Shown: positions 51,743 to 58,748 of the stretch, piece after piece
Numbering within the stretch: the first letter of the stretch is position 1
Layout: each line of letters starts with the position of its first letter
Program-made: the position numbers and the translations under genes
Assembly: GCA_003211415.1 (NCBI GenBank)
Contig: QCSV01000003.1
Location: 1-58,748, forward strand
Length of the DNA: 58,748 bases
Direction: 5' to 3'
From: Prochlorococcus sp. AG-670-M15
GTDB taxonomy: Bacteria; Cyanobacteriota; Cyanobacteriia; PCC-6307; Cyanobiaceae
Notes under the pieces: generated by a model
Told to the model about the DNA's origin: nothing
What the model saw: only the letters and a program-made list of their open reading frames with translations
The model's database searches: none

Positions 51743-51816
51743 CGGGGCGTGGCGCAGCTTGGTAGCGCGGGTGCTTTGGGAGCACTAGGTCGCAGGTTCG
51801 AATCCTGTCGCCCCGA
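51743..51816 (+). tRNA. tRNA-Pro(TGG), intact; integration target
   Basis: A 74-nt cloverleaf: acceptor CGGGGCG/CGCCCCG with discriminator A, D-arm GCGC/GCGC, anticodon arm GGTGC-TTTGGGA-GCACT (anticodon TGG), T-arm GCAGG-TTCGAAT-CCTGT. It is the only complete copy in the window; seven partial copies surround it. The sequence shared by all copies is bases 29-42 (51771-51784), that is, most of the anticodon arm. Confidence 0.97.
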
Positions 51817-51841
51817 CTCAATCAAATCCAAGTCATACTAG

Positions 51842-51867
51842 CGAGTTACCCAGACTCGCTTTTTTAT
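51842..51867 (+). terminator. Terminator of tRNA-Pro
   Basis: Stem CGAGT/ACTCG (extended by G-C), loop TACCCAG, then TTTTTT. The element ends at 48103, 54339 and 55924 carry the same structure with different stem bases. Confidence 0.8.
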
Positions 51868-51892
51868 TGCTTTCTTTTAGAATAATGAGACT

Positions 51893-51910
51893 GAGCGAGC
51901 TTTGAGCGAG
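51893..51910 (+). repeat. Left paired repeats of the lectin/RTX cassette
   Basis: GAGCGAGCTTT at 51893 and GAGCGAGATTC at 51904, 11-bp period. Confidence 0.8.
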
Positions 51911-51977
51911 ATTCTGCATAACCTTGCTTAGCTTTGCTGCCTTAATTGACCTTTATCACAAGTTTTATTAGAAAAAT

Positions 51978-53972
51978 TTAAATTAAAAAATTACCAGATT
52001 TAGTTATATTATCTTGGTTATATACAACTGCTAATAGATCTTTACCACTGTAAATTTTTGCATTTTTACCAGCATCCTTAATTTTTAAGCGCTTAAGACC
52101 CTTGACAAAGATTTTATCCTGACCTTTTTTAAAATCTCTTATTCTGTCATAACCACTTCCTTTTGTAAGTTTAAAAATATCTCTCCCACTTCCTCCATAT
52201 ACATCATCTTTACCTTTTCCTCCAATCAAGGTATCGTTACTGGACCCTCCATATAATTTATCGTTACCAGAATTTCCTTTTAGATAATCTTTCCCTGATC
52301 CACCATACAACTTATCCGCACTAGATCCTCCATACAAACTATCTTTGCCTTTACCTCCATAAAGTTCATCATTCCCTTTACCACCATACAACTTATCTTT
52401 ACCATTGCCTCCAAAAATTTGATCATTACCATCTCTACTTTTAATTAGATCATTACCATCATTCCCTAATATTTTGTTATCTTTTTTATCGCCAAATAGA
52501 TTATCTTTATTGTTTGAACCATTAATATTTTCAAAATTATATATTTCCGAATTAAACTCTCCAATGCCTGGCAAGTTAGCAACAATGAGAGAATTTTCTT
52601 CAAGATTTACGATAAGTGATGCAATATCCCCACCACCAGATAAACCATCAATCCAGTCAGAATTATTATCCGAGGCATAGATCTTTTCATAAAAATCAAT
52701 AAGAGTATCAGTACCTAAAATCCCTTTATCAACTTTACCTCCTCTTATAAGAGTTATTGAATCATCAAAACTTGAATAATCAATAGTATCTATGCCAGAT
52801 CCAAATGTAATTAAGTCATTTCCCTCTCCACCATAAATAACATCATTGCCTTTACCTCCATAAAGTTCATCATTCCCTTTACCACCATAAATTTCATCAT
52901 TCCCTTTACCTCCATACAAACTATCTTTGCCTTTACCTCCATATATTTCATCATTGCCTTCAACTCCATATATTTCATCATTACCTTCACCTCCGATCAA
53001 TATATCATCACCAATTCCTCCATAAATTTTAACTAAATTTGCGTCTGAAATAATAGTTTCTTTAGTTCCATATCCATCAAGATAAGACACTAAACCTCTT
53101 ATCTGAAAGCCCTCTTCTTCAGAAGTAATTTTGAAGGAGTTATCATTATCAATTGCATCATCAGAAGTTAAGGTGGTCCAAGATTTGCCGTTATTATTTG
53201 ATTTCTCCCAGTAGTAGTTGAAAGTTGGGTTGTAGCCTTCAAAATTATCTAAATCTTCAATTTCAGATAAGTTAAGTTTTATCGTTTCTCCTTTTTTAAA
53301 GTCTCCATTTATAAAAATATCACCAGTAGGAATTCTATTTTGTGCAAGTTCAATCTCTGCTAGTCTATCTAATGATTGAAAATTATTAGCTATCCATTTG
53401 CTTTCTTCAATATCGTTAATAGTTACAAGATTACCCCCTAGTTTATCTGCATTAGCTTCAGCTTCCTCCAAAGTATTACCTTCAACTAACACATAGGCCG
53501 AATTTCTATACCTTAAAAATTTAGTCTCTGATATGCCATACATATGAGAGTTTGCAATTTGTTCTTTGTAATAATCAGATCGAACGTCGTTCCACAGACC
53601 AGCATTACTTCCTTTACCGTCTTCTCCTCCTACCGCTAGATAACTTAGGTAATCTTCTCCCCCAGCATTATCTGGTTGGTTTGAAATCCAATTTGAATAT
53701 GACATATTAGAACCATCAAGCCATTTCCATATTCCTTCTTCATTTCTATCAGTAGCACCTAAAAAAACATGGTTGGAAGAATAAGAATTATGTTCGCCTC
53801 CTTTTTTTGAAGCATTTATCCCAATATTTTCCCAAACAAAAATATCCTCTTCTTTTTCGTTAATAGAGGCCAAATCCCCTCCTATTTTATTACTATTTGC
53901 TTGAGCTTCTTCCCAACTAGGGCCATCTACTATTGTATAAATACTATTCCCACGGATTACTAAATCAGACAT
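51978..53972 (-). CDS. C-type lectin and RTX (hemolysin-type calcium-binding) protein
   Basis: A 664-aa protein. Residues about 10-125 form a C-type lectin-like domain (SWEEAQANSNKIGGDLASIN, WKWLDGSNMSYSNWISNQPD, NAGLWNDV); residues 150-195 hold a second, partial one (TLEEAEANADKLGGNLVTIN). Two blocks of G-G-x-G-x-D-x-x-x nonapeptides follow (about 315-390 and 495-595; e.g. GGKGNDEIYGGKGNDELY), which bind calcium in a beta-roll. There is no N-terminal signal peptide; RTX proteins leave by type I secretion using the C-terminus (here GRDIFKLTKGSGYDRIRDF onward). It is probably a surface adhesin or S-layer-like protein binding a glycan. Confidence 0.87.
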   Translation of the reverse strand: MSDLVIRGNSIYTIVDGPSWEEAQANSNKIGGDLASINEKEEDIFVWENIGINASKKGGEHNSYSSNHVFLGATDRNEEGIWKWLDGSNMSYSNWISNQPDNAGGEDYLSYLAVGGEDGKGSNAGLWNDVRSDYYKEQIANSHMYGISETKFLRYRNSAYVLVEGNTLEEAEANADKLGGNLVTINDIEESKWIANNFQSLDRLAEIELAQNRIPTGDIFINGDFKKGETIKLNLSEIEDLDNFEGYNPTFNYYWEKSNNNGKSWTTLTSDDAIDNDNSFKITSEEEGFQIRGLVSYLDGYGTKETIISDANLVKIYGGIGDDILIGGEGNDEIYGVEGNDEIYGGKGKDSLYGGKGNDEIYGGKGNDELYGGKGNDVIYGGEGNDLITFGSGIDTIDYSSFDDSITLIRGGKVDKGILGTDTLIDFYEKIYASDNNSDWIDGLSGGGDIASLIVNLEENSLIVANLPGIGEFNSEIYNFENINGSNNKDNLFGDKKDNKILGNDGNDLIKSRDGNDQIFGGNGKDKLYGGKGNDELYGGKGKDSLYGGSSADKLYGGSGKDYLKGNSGNDKLYGGSSNDTLIGGKGKDDVYGGSGRDIFKLTKGSGYDRIRDFKKGQDKIFVKGLKRLKIKDAGKNAKIYSGKDLLAVVYNQDNITKSGNFLI

Positions 53973-54120
53973 TTAAAAATTTTTGAAAAAACTATAGCAT
54001 AAAGTGATGCAATCTCTTCGTTAAAAAAAGAAACTTATATCCCTCCGATTTCAGATCTATTGCCAATCAATAATTTTTAAATCCCATGATTTAATGCTTA
54101 TAGGGCACTAGGTTTCTTGT

Positions 54121-54138
54121 GAGCGAGATTTGAGCGAT
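54121..54138 (+). repeat. Right paired repeats of the lectin/RTX cassette
   Basis: GAGCGAGATTT at 54121 and GAGCGATATTT at 54132, 11-bp period. GGGCACTAGGT, a fragment of the tRNA 3' half, lies just upstream (54104). Confidence 0.8.
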
Positions 54139-54265
54139 ATTTTGCTTATTTATGCATCACATTGCTATATATTTATACTTTTTGAGACTCATAAATTTTC
54201 TTTTAATACCAACTCATAAGCTATAGCCTCACTTGTTTCTCATGGGGGCTGTCGCATTTTGCGTA

Positions 54266-54315
54266 GCGGGTGCTTTGGGAGCACTAGGTCGCAGGTTCGA
54301 ATCCTGTCGCCCCGA
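54266..54315 (+). repeat. tRNA-Pro 3' half (att), with terminator
   Basis: Bases 25-74 of tRNA-Pro, perfect. The flank AAGTCATACAAGAGAGT...ACTCTCTTTTTT (54329-54365) is the tRNA terminator with an altered but still paired stem. The 45 bp upstream (TAGCCTCACTTGTTT, CTGTCGCATTTTGCGTAGC) are nearly the same as upstream of 55853. Confidence 0.93.
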
Positions 54316-54391
54316 CCATTTAAAAACCAAGTCATACAAGAGAGTTCCCCAGACTCTCTTTTTTATTGCCAACACTTAGAAAGATGAGACT

Positions 54392-54409
54392 GAGCGAGCT
54401 TTGAGCGAG
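54392..54409 (+). repeat. Left paired repeats of the glutamate-receptor-like cassette
   Basis: GAGCGAGCTTT at 54392 and GAGCGAGGATT at 54403, 11-bp period. Confidence 0.8.
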
Positions 54410-54514
54410 GATTTGCTATACCTTGCAATACTTTACGTAGTTAAGTCCCTTATTTTAAAAAATTCATAGTTTGAAGTTATGATTAATAAAGTGAAAAGTA
54501 ATTTCCTTAAATAA

Positions 54515-55654
54515 GTGTTTAAATTCTTTTTTAGCAAGAATTTATTTTATAAAAATATAGTTTTATTTCCATTAACCTTTTTTGTTCTATTGCCAATATC
54601 TGCAGAAGAAAAAAGGGTTCTTAAAGTAGGCACTGTAGATAATTATCTTCCCTGTTCTGATTTAGTAGATGGCAATTTTGAGGGACTTTCAGTAGATATG
54701 TGGAGAGCAATTGCAGAAAAAAACAAAATGCATTACGACCTTTCAATTATTCCAACATTTGGCCAGGCAGTAGATGATGCTGCTTCTGGGAAATATGATC
54801 TTATTGCTTCTTGTCACAAAATAACTGCAGATAGACTCAAAAAAGTAACCTATGCCGTGCCTTATACCAAAGGAACTTTAGGATTTCTCTCAAGAAAAAA
54901 ACAAAGTAATTTATTTATTTTTGATTTATTTTCAGATTCTATTGTACTTAATTCAATCTTAATTCTTACTGCTGTGAGCTTAACGGGCTCAATACTCTTA
55001 TACAAAGTTGAAAAAGGTCATTTAAAAGTTAAAGATTTTTCAAAACAAAAAAGGACCACAATAATGCATAAATTTACCAATTTTGTAATCGGAGCATATG
55101 GTCCTTTAACTATAGAAAAGAAAGGCATGTGGATCGTAATCTTTGTTGCTTTCAGCAGGTTACTTATAATTTCAACTTTAGTAGGATCATCAGCATCTTT
55201 GATTTTTAAAAGAGACTCTCCACAAAATGCCAATGATCTAAGTGATGAATCAATAAGAAATATTGTTTACACCGGAGTAACTGTTAATAAAGACACAAAA
55301 ATGGATGATTGGCTTCAAAATAAAGTCAATCAGAGTGACACTATTGATTCTTCAAAAGTCAAAATCCTACGAGCAACAGGAGGCGAGCCTGAATTAGTCT
55401 CTGCTTTAAAAAGTGGGAAGGTAAATCATATTCTTTCCGATATTGCAGTTTTAAATAGAATTCTTGCAAATATTGAGAACCAAGAAGATTATGTTATCTC
55501 AGTTAAAAATCCAAATGTAACTCCTCAAGCCTTTATTTTTGGAGCTAATCTTGAAGATAATTATCGTAAATCTATAAACATAACAATCTCTGAATTTATA
55601 CGCTCAGGAAAATCAAGAAAATTAGGAATTATTTGGAATAAAGTAATCAAATAA
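54515..55654 (+). CDS. Prokaryotic ionotropic glutamate receptor-like channel protein
   Basis: A 379-aa protein with the GluR0-type order. After a signal peptide (LFPLTFFVLLPISA then EE) comes the ligand-binding half S1 (VLKVGTVDNYLPCSDLVDGN, LIASCHKITADRLKKV). Then TM1 (SIVLNSILILTAVSLTGSIL), a re-entrant loop candidate (FTNFVIGAYGPLT), TM2 (VIFVAFSRLLIISTLVGSSA), and S2 (ATGGEPELVSALKSGKVNHI). The TVGYG potassium filter of GluR0 is not kept; GAYG stands at that place. The ligand is probably an amino acid. GTG start. It is unusual cargo for a streamlined marine cyanobacterium; the alternative is a membrane-tethered solute-binding sensor. Confidence 0.75.
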   Translation: MFKFFFSKNLFYKNIVLFPLTFFVLLPISAEEKRVLKVGTVDNYLPCSDLVDGNFEGLSVDMWRAIAEKNKMHYDLSIIPTFGQAVDDAASGKYDLIASCHKITADRLKKVTYAVPYTKGTLGFLSRKKQSNLFIFDLFSDSIVLNSILILTAVSLTGSILLYKVEKGHLKVKDFSKQKRTTIMHKFTNFVIGAYGPLTIEKKGMWIVIFVAFSRLLIISTLVGSSASLIFKRDSPQNANDLSDESIRNIVYTGVTVNKDTKMDDWLQNKVNQSDTIDSSKVKILRATGGEPELVSALKSGKVNHILSDIAVLNRILANIENQEDYVISVKNPNVTPQAFIFGANLEDNYRKSINITISEFIRSGKSRKLGIIWNKVIK

Positions 55655-55707
55655 AAAATCTTTCAAAAATAAGATTAGCTATTGATTTCAAAACATTGAT
55701 ATTTTAT

Positions 55708-55725
55708 GAGCGAGATTTGAACGAG
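55708..55725 (+). repeat. Right paired repeats of the glutamate-receptor-like cassette
   Basis: GAGCGAGATTT at 55708 and GAACGAGATTT at 55719, 11-bp period. Confidence 0.8.
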
Positions 55726-55852
55726 ATTTTGCTTGTTTATGCAACACCCTGCTATATCTTTCTTCTTTTTAAGACTCATCAATTTTAATTTGATAGCAAC
55801 TAACTAGCCATAGCCTCACTTGTTTATTTGGCCTACTGTCGCATTTTGCGTA

Positions 55853-55902
55853 GCGGGTGCTTTGGGAGCACTAGGTCGCAGGTTCGAATCCTGTCGCCCC
55901 GA
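55853..55902 (+). repeat. tRNA-Pro 3' half (att), with terminator
   Basis: Bases 25-74 of tRNA-Pro, perfect, followed by the AAGTCATACAAGAGAGTTT...AAACTCTCTTTTTTT terminator (55915-55951). Confidence 0.93.
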
Positions 55903-55975
55903 CTCTTAAAAACCAAGTCATACAAGAGAGTTTCCCAAACTCTCTTTTTTTATGTCTATGTCTCAAATTGAGACA

Positions 55976-55995
55976 GGGGCACTCTAGGGGGCACT
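55976..55995 (+). repeat. Left paired repeats of the SBBP cassette
   Basis: GGGGCACT at 55976 and 55988, 12-bp period. Confidence 0.75.
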
Positions 55996-56055
55996 CGTTT
56001 GAAGTACTTTGATCTAAAATGTGCCCACTTTTTATCTATCTAAATCAATTTTTAA

Positions 56056-58466
56056 TTAAAACTGCCATCTAAAACCACCACCATAGGCATACTCATCACC
56101 ACCTTCTGCTAAGCCATATTCTCCTTTTAAATTAAACATAAAATCTTTCGTCAAAACAAAATCTGCCCCCACTTCTAAAGAGCTATTATGTTTACCAAAT
56201 GTTTTTGCAGATACTGAGGTATGCTCTGTTGAACTTTCTGTTAAACCTCCTTTTATACTTCTATTAGAATTTTCGGCATAAGTGTCCATTTCATAATTCA
56301 AGGCGAGTGATGGAACTAATAACCATTTTCCTCCTTCCATAGAAATTTGTTTATCAATAGAGATGCCTGTTTTAAAAAGAAGAGATTCGGCTTGATTAGC
56401 ATCAATAGTTATTAAATCTCCACTACCTGACTCACTAAAACCTTCTTGAGTATGAGCTGCATAAGCAACTCCAACAGATGGTTTTAAGCGGAATGGGGTT
56501 TTCATATTTTTGATTGTTTTTTTAATATCCCAAATGCCATTTATTTCTGCTGTGTATCCATCGGAATCATATGCAGATGTCGCAGATGTAGTTGAATAAT
56601 TTCTTTTTCCTTTGTAATCAAAATCAGACCCACCAATCATTCCTTTTAAGGTAAAAGTATCATTTACTTTTTTTACTCCATAGATAGAGTAATGAGTATT
56701 AGTGGAGCCAAAGCTTGCTGTTGTATTAGAAAAATTAAAATTATTTAAATTAGAAGAACCAACACCATAAGCAATACCTGCTTTCCATGTGTCATTTAAA
56801 GTTTTCTCCAGATTTAAGGAGGAGTTAAAGACAGTGGATCTATAAGAGCCCTTAGTACTATCTCCTTTTACGTAAGAAACAATATTATTTGTATTGGTAT
56901 AAAGACAATAATCAGAATCACCAATAACCCATCCTTTGTTATTACATTCGCCTGCTTTTTCTAAAACTAAATCTCTATTATTATGAATCGATTTCAGGCC
57001 AACATTTTGCATAGCAGCATATGGTTGAACCCATTCTGTATGCATTTGGCTAATAGCTTTAGATAAAGATACAGTTAAAGTTGTCTCATTACCGGAACCA
57101 TCTGTATAAACAATAATTACTCTTACATACTTACCTTCTTCTGCTTCTGTGAGTGTATAAGTAGAACTTGTTGCTCCGCTAATTGCAGTCCAATCAGTAG
57201 AACCATCTGCTGATGATTGCCATTGATAGGAAGAAACTGTACCATTCCCTTCTGGGTCATCAGTATATACAGCAGCAGTTAAAACGTTTCCTGCTGCTCT
57301 TGTGCCTGTTATTGAATATGTTGCATAACCAGAATCAGAATTAACAGCATAAGCTTCTGCTAGTTTCATTAAAAATGCATCAGAACTTCCTGCATTTGTT
57401 TCTCCATCTAAATCTCCAAATGTATAGCCAGTTATAAAAATCGAGCCATCACTTGCTGTCGCTACTCCGTTACCCTTTTCACTACTGGAAGTCCCAATTA
57501 ACTTGGTCCAAGCTTTTGTTCCATCTGATGAATATTTTGAGACAAAAATATCATAACTTCCTGCATTTGTCTCTCCATCTAAATTTCCTTCTGTATAGCC
57601 AGTTATAAAAATCGAGCCATCACTTGCTGTCGCTACTCCGTAACCTCTATCGGAACTAGAACTTCCTAATAATTTTGTCCAAGCTTTTGTTCCATCTGAT
57701 GAATATTTTGTAAGGAATGCATCAAAATCTCCTGCATTTGTTTCCCCATCTAAATCTCCACGTGTATAGCCAGTTATAAAAATCGATCCATCACTTGCTG
57801 TCGCCACTTCTCTAGAATAATCAAATTCTGAGTCACCTAATAATTTTGTCCAAGCTTTTGTTCCATCTGATGAATATTTTGTAAGAAATGCATCATAAAA
57901 TCCTGCATTTGTTTCCCCATCTAAATCTCCGTCAGTAGTACCAGTTATATATACAGATCCATCACTTACTGTTGCCACTCCGTAACCTAAATCGCGATTA
58001 GAACTTCCTAATAATTTTGTCCAAGCTTTTGTTCCATCTGATGAATATTTTGTAAGGAATGCATCAAACCTCCTGCGTTTGTCTCTCCATCTAAATTTCC
58101 TTCTGCATAGCCAGTTATAAAAATCGATCCATCACTTGCTGTCGCTACTCCGTAACCTTTATCGGAACTAGAACTTCCTAATAATTTTGTCCATACTTTT
58201 GTTCCATCTAATTCATATTTTGCAAGGAATACATCATAAAGTCCTGCGTTTGTCTCTCCATCTAAATCTCCATAAGTACGACCAGACATATATAGGGATC
58301 CATCACTTGCTGTCGCTACTCCGTAACCATAATCTATGGTTGAAGTTCCTAATAATTTTGTCCAGGTTACATCTGGAGCAGTTTCTGCCTGAATTGATAA
58401 AAAAGGAGAAAGGCCTATTGAACCAGCTAATAAGGGTATTACTGAGTTTTTAAAATATATTTTCAA
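56056..58466 (-). pseudogene. SBBP-repeat autotransporter, broken by one frameshift
   Basis: Two frames make one gene of about 803 codons. 58466 to about 58065 has a signal peptide (VIPLLAGSIGLSPFLSIQA then E) and the first two repeats. The rest continues in another frame to 56056. The shift is at about 58068: the repeat codes NAGG-FDAFL from GGAGGTTTGATG where sister repeats have GGAGATTTTGATG, one base longer. Six 57-residue SBBP repeats (YGVATASDGSIFITGYT, GDLDGETNAG, DAFLTKYSSDGTKAWTKLLG) predict a beta-propeller; then an Ig-like domain (YQWQSSADGSTDWTAISGAT) and a C-terminal autotransporter barrel ending in Phe (EYAYGGGFRWQF). It is a pseudogene, a phase-variable gene or a sequencing error. 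Confidence 0.8.
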
Positions 58467-58646
58467 CTTTCAAAGGCATTTTTTTTAATATACAAATCAA
58501 AAAATAAAATATTAGCTGATGTCAGGAATTAACATTAAATTCAACTCATAAATAAAGCAAATCTCTTACATCTTAAATTCATTAATTAAATAATATCCAG
58601 TCTCCTTTATGCGACCTAGCAAACACCAGGCACTAGGTCGCTAAGG

Positions 58647-58666
58647 GGGGCACAAAAGGGGGCACT
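58647..58666 (+). repeat. Right paired repeats of the SBBP cassette
   Basis: GGGGCAC at 58647 and 58659, 12-bp period, preceded by GGCACTAGGTCGC (58629-58641), a fragment of the tRNA-Pro 3' half. Confidence 0.75.
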
Positions 58667-58748
58667 TAGAGTATATATCTCGTATGTATAACTATATACT
58701 TTGTACAGTATTGAGACTCAACCTCGTTCCACTCACTTGGTTACTACA

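Larger units (their letters stand above)
49606..51784 (+). mobile_element. Recombinase-2 cassette ending at the intact tRNA-Pro
   Basis: Between the decayed 3' half (core 49606-49619) and the intact tRNA (core 51771-51784). It contains the DUF3303-like gene and recombinase 2. End repeats are ACGCAAAA at 49705/49716 (left) and GTACGCAA at 51555/51566 (right), both with 11-bp period and the shared word ACGCAA. Confidence 0.7.
51771..54283 (+). mobile_element. Lectin/RTX cassette
   Basis: Between the intact tRNA core (51771-51784) and a 3' half (core 54270-54283). GAGCGAG pairs with 11-bp period lie at both ends (51893/51904 and 54121/54132). One cargo gene on the minus strand, no recombinase. 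Confidence 0.78.
54270..55870 (+). mobile_element. Glutamate-receptor-like cassette
   Basis: A 1.6-kb cassette between cores 54270-54283 and 55857-55870, with GAGCGAG/GAACGAG pairs of 11-bp period at both ends (54392/54403 and 55708/55719). It uses the same repeat word as the lectin/RTX cassette, so one protein could act on both. One cargo gene, no recombinase. Confidence 0.78.
55857..58748 (+). mobile_element. SBBP-autotransporter cassette (right end outside window)
   Basis: It starts at core 55857-55870. Repeat pairs GGGGC(ACT) of 12-bp period lie at 55976/55988 and at 58647/58659. In the other right-hand cassettes the right pair lies 130-150 nt before the next tRNA half, so the next att should lie just past the window end. 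Confidence 0.65.

Noticed and set aside
57350-58370. Regular repeats resembling a CRISPR array
   Set aside because: The unit is 171 bp and coding in frame (57 residues of a beta-propeller), without short palindromic repeats or unique spacers.

Overview
The window is AT-rich, gene-dense cyanobacterial DNA from a high-light-adapted Prochlorococcus. I base this on Ycf54, CrtH, PsbY, an Hli protein, cyanobacterial porins, a PhoBR/PstS/PhoE cluster, phosphite (ptxABCD) and PhnY/PhnZ genes, and TTG/GTG starts among low-GC genes. A strain close to the phosphite-using HLII lineage is likely; this is inference from gene content.

Layout. 1-11.9 kb is conserved backbone: recC (cut by the window edge), ycf54, pdxJ, an acyltransferase, a bolA-grxD pair, a receiver-degenerate response regulator, crtH, trmFO, psbY, tRNA-Lys and hli. 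11.9-19.9 kb is a porin locus. Two porin genes share a 937-bp stretch that reads as identical, and one of them has an in-frame stop exactly where the identity ends. Both have a 5' leader complementary to the conserved part of the sRNA Yfr1. TPR-sulfotransferase genes lie between and beside them, followed by apt.

20-58.7 kb is an island built around one intact tRNA-Pro(TGG) (51743-51816) and seven partial copies of it. Three copies on the left carry only the 5' half and four on the right only the 3' half; all overlap in the 14-nt anticodon stem-loop, which is the inferred crossover site. The copies divide the DNA into cassettes. Just inside its ends, each cassette has a pair of short direct repeats spaced 10-12 bp, and in most cassettes the same repeat word is at both ends. 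Two related tyrosine recombinases sit against tRNA pieces, and one cassette begins with a satellite-like replication module (VapE-type helicase, small HTH protein, single-domain NAD ligase). This matches the tRNA-targeting Prochlorococcus elements called tycheposons, arranged here as a tandem array of mostly cargo-only cassettes. Cargo includes surface proteins (inverse autotransporter, YadA-like adhesin, lectin/RTX protein, SBBP-repeat autotransporter), an ionotropic-glutamate-receptor-like protein, and a HupE transporter with a 45-aa Cys-rich protein.

Inside the largest interval (24.06-48.06 kb) lies a phosphorus/arsenic region: arsR, GAPDH-arsJ, chrA, pstS, phoE, phoR-phoB, several small proteins, ptxABCD, phnY-phnZ, osmC and acr3. 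11-bp-phased Pho-box-like repeats precede pstS, phoE, phoB and ptxA, so PhoBR probably co-induces uptake of phosphate, phosphite and possibly phosphonate. ArsR with two tandem ATCAA-N6-TTGAT operators probably controls GAPDH-ArsJ, which removes arsenate that enters through phosphate uptake. Its flanking tRNA halves are complementary: excision at the cores would rebuild a full tRNA-Pro.
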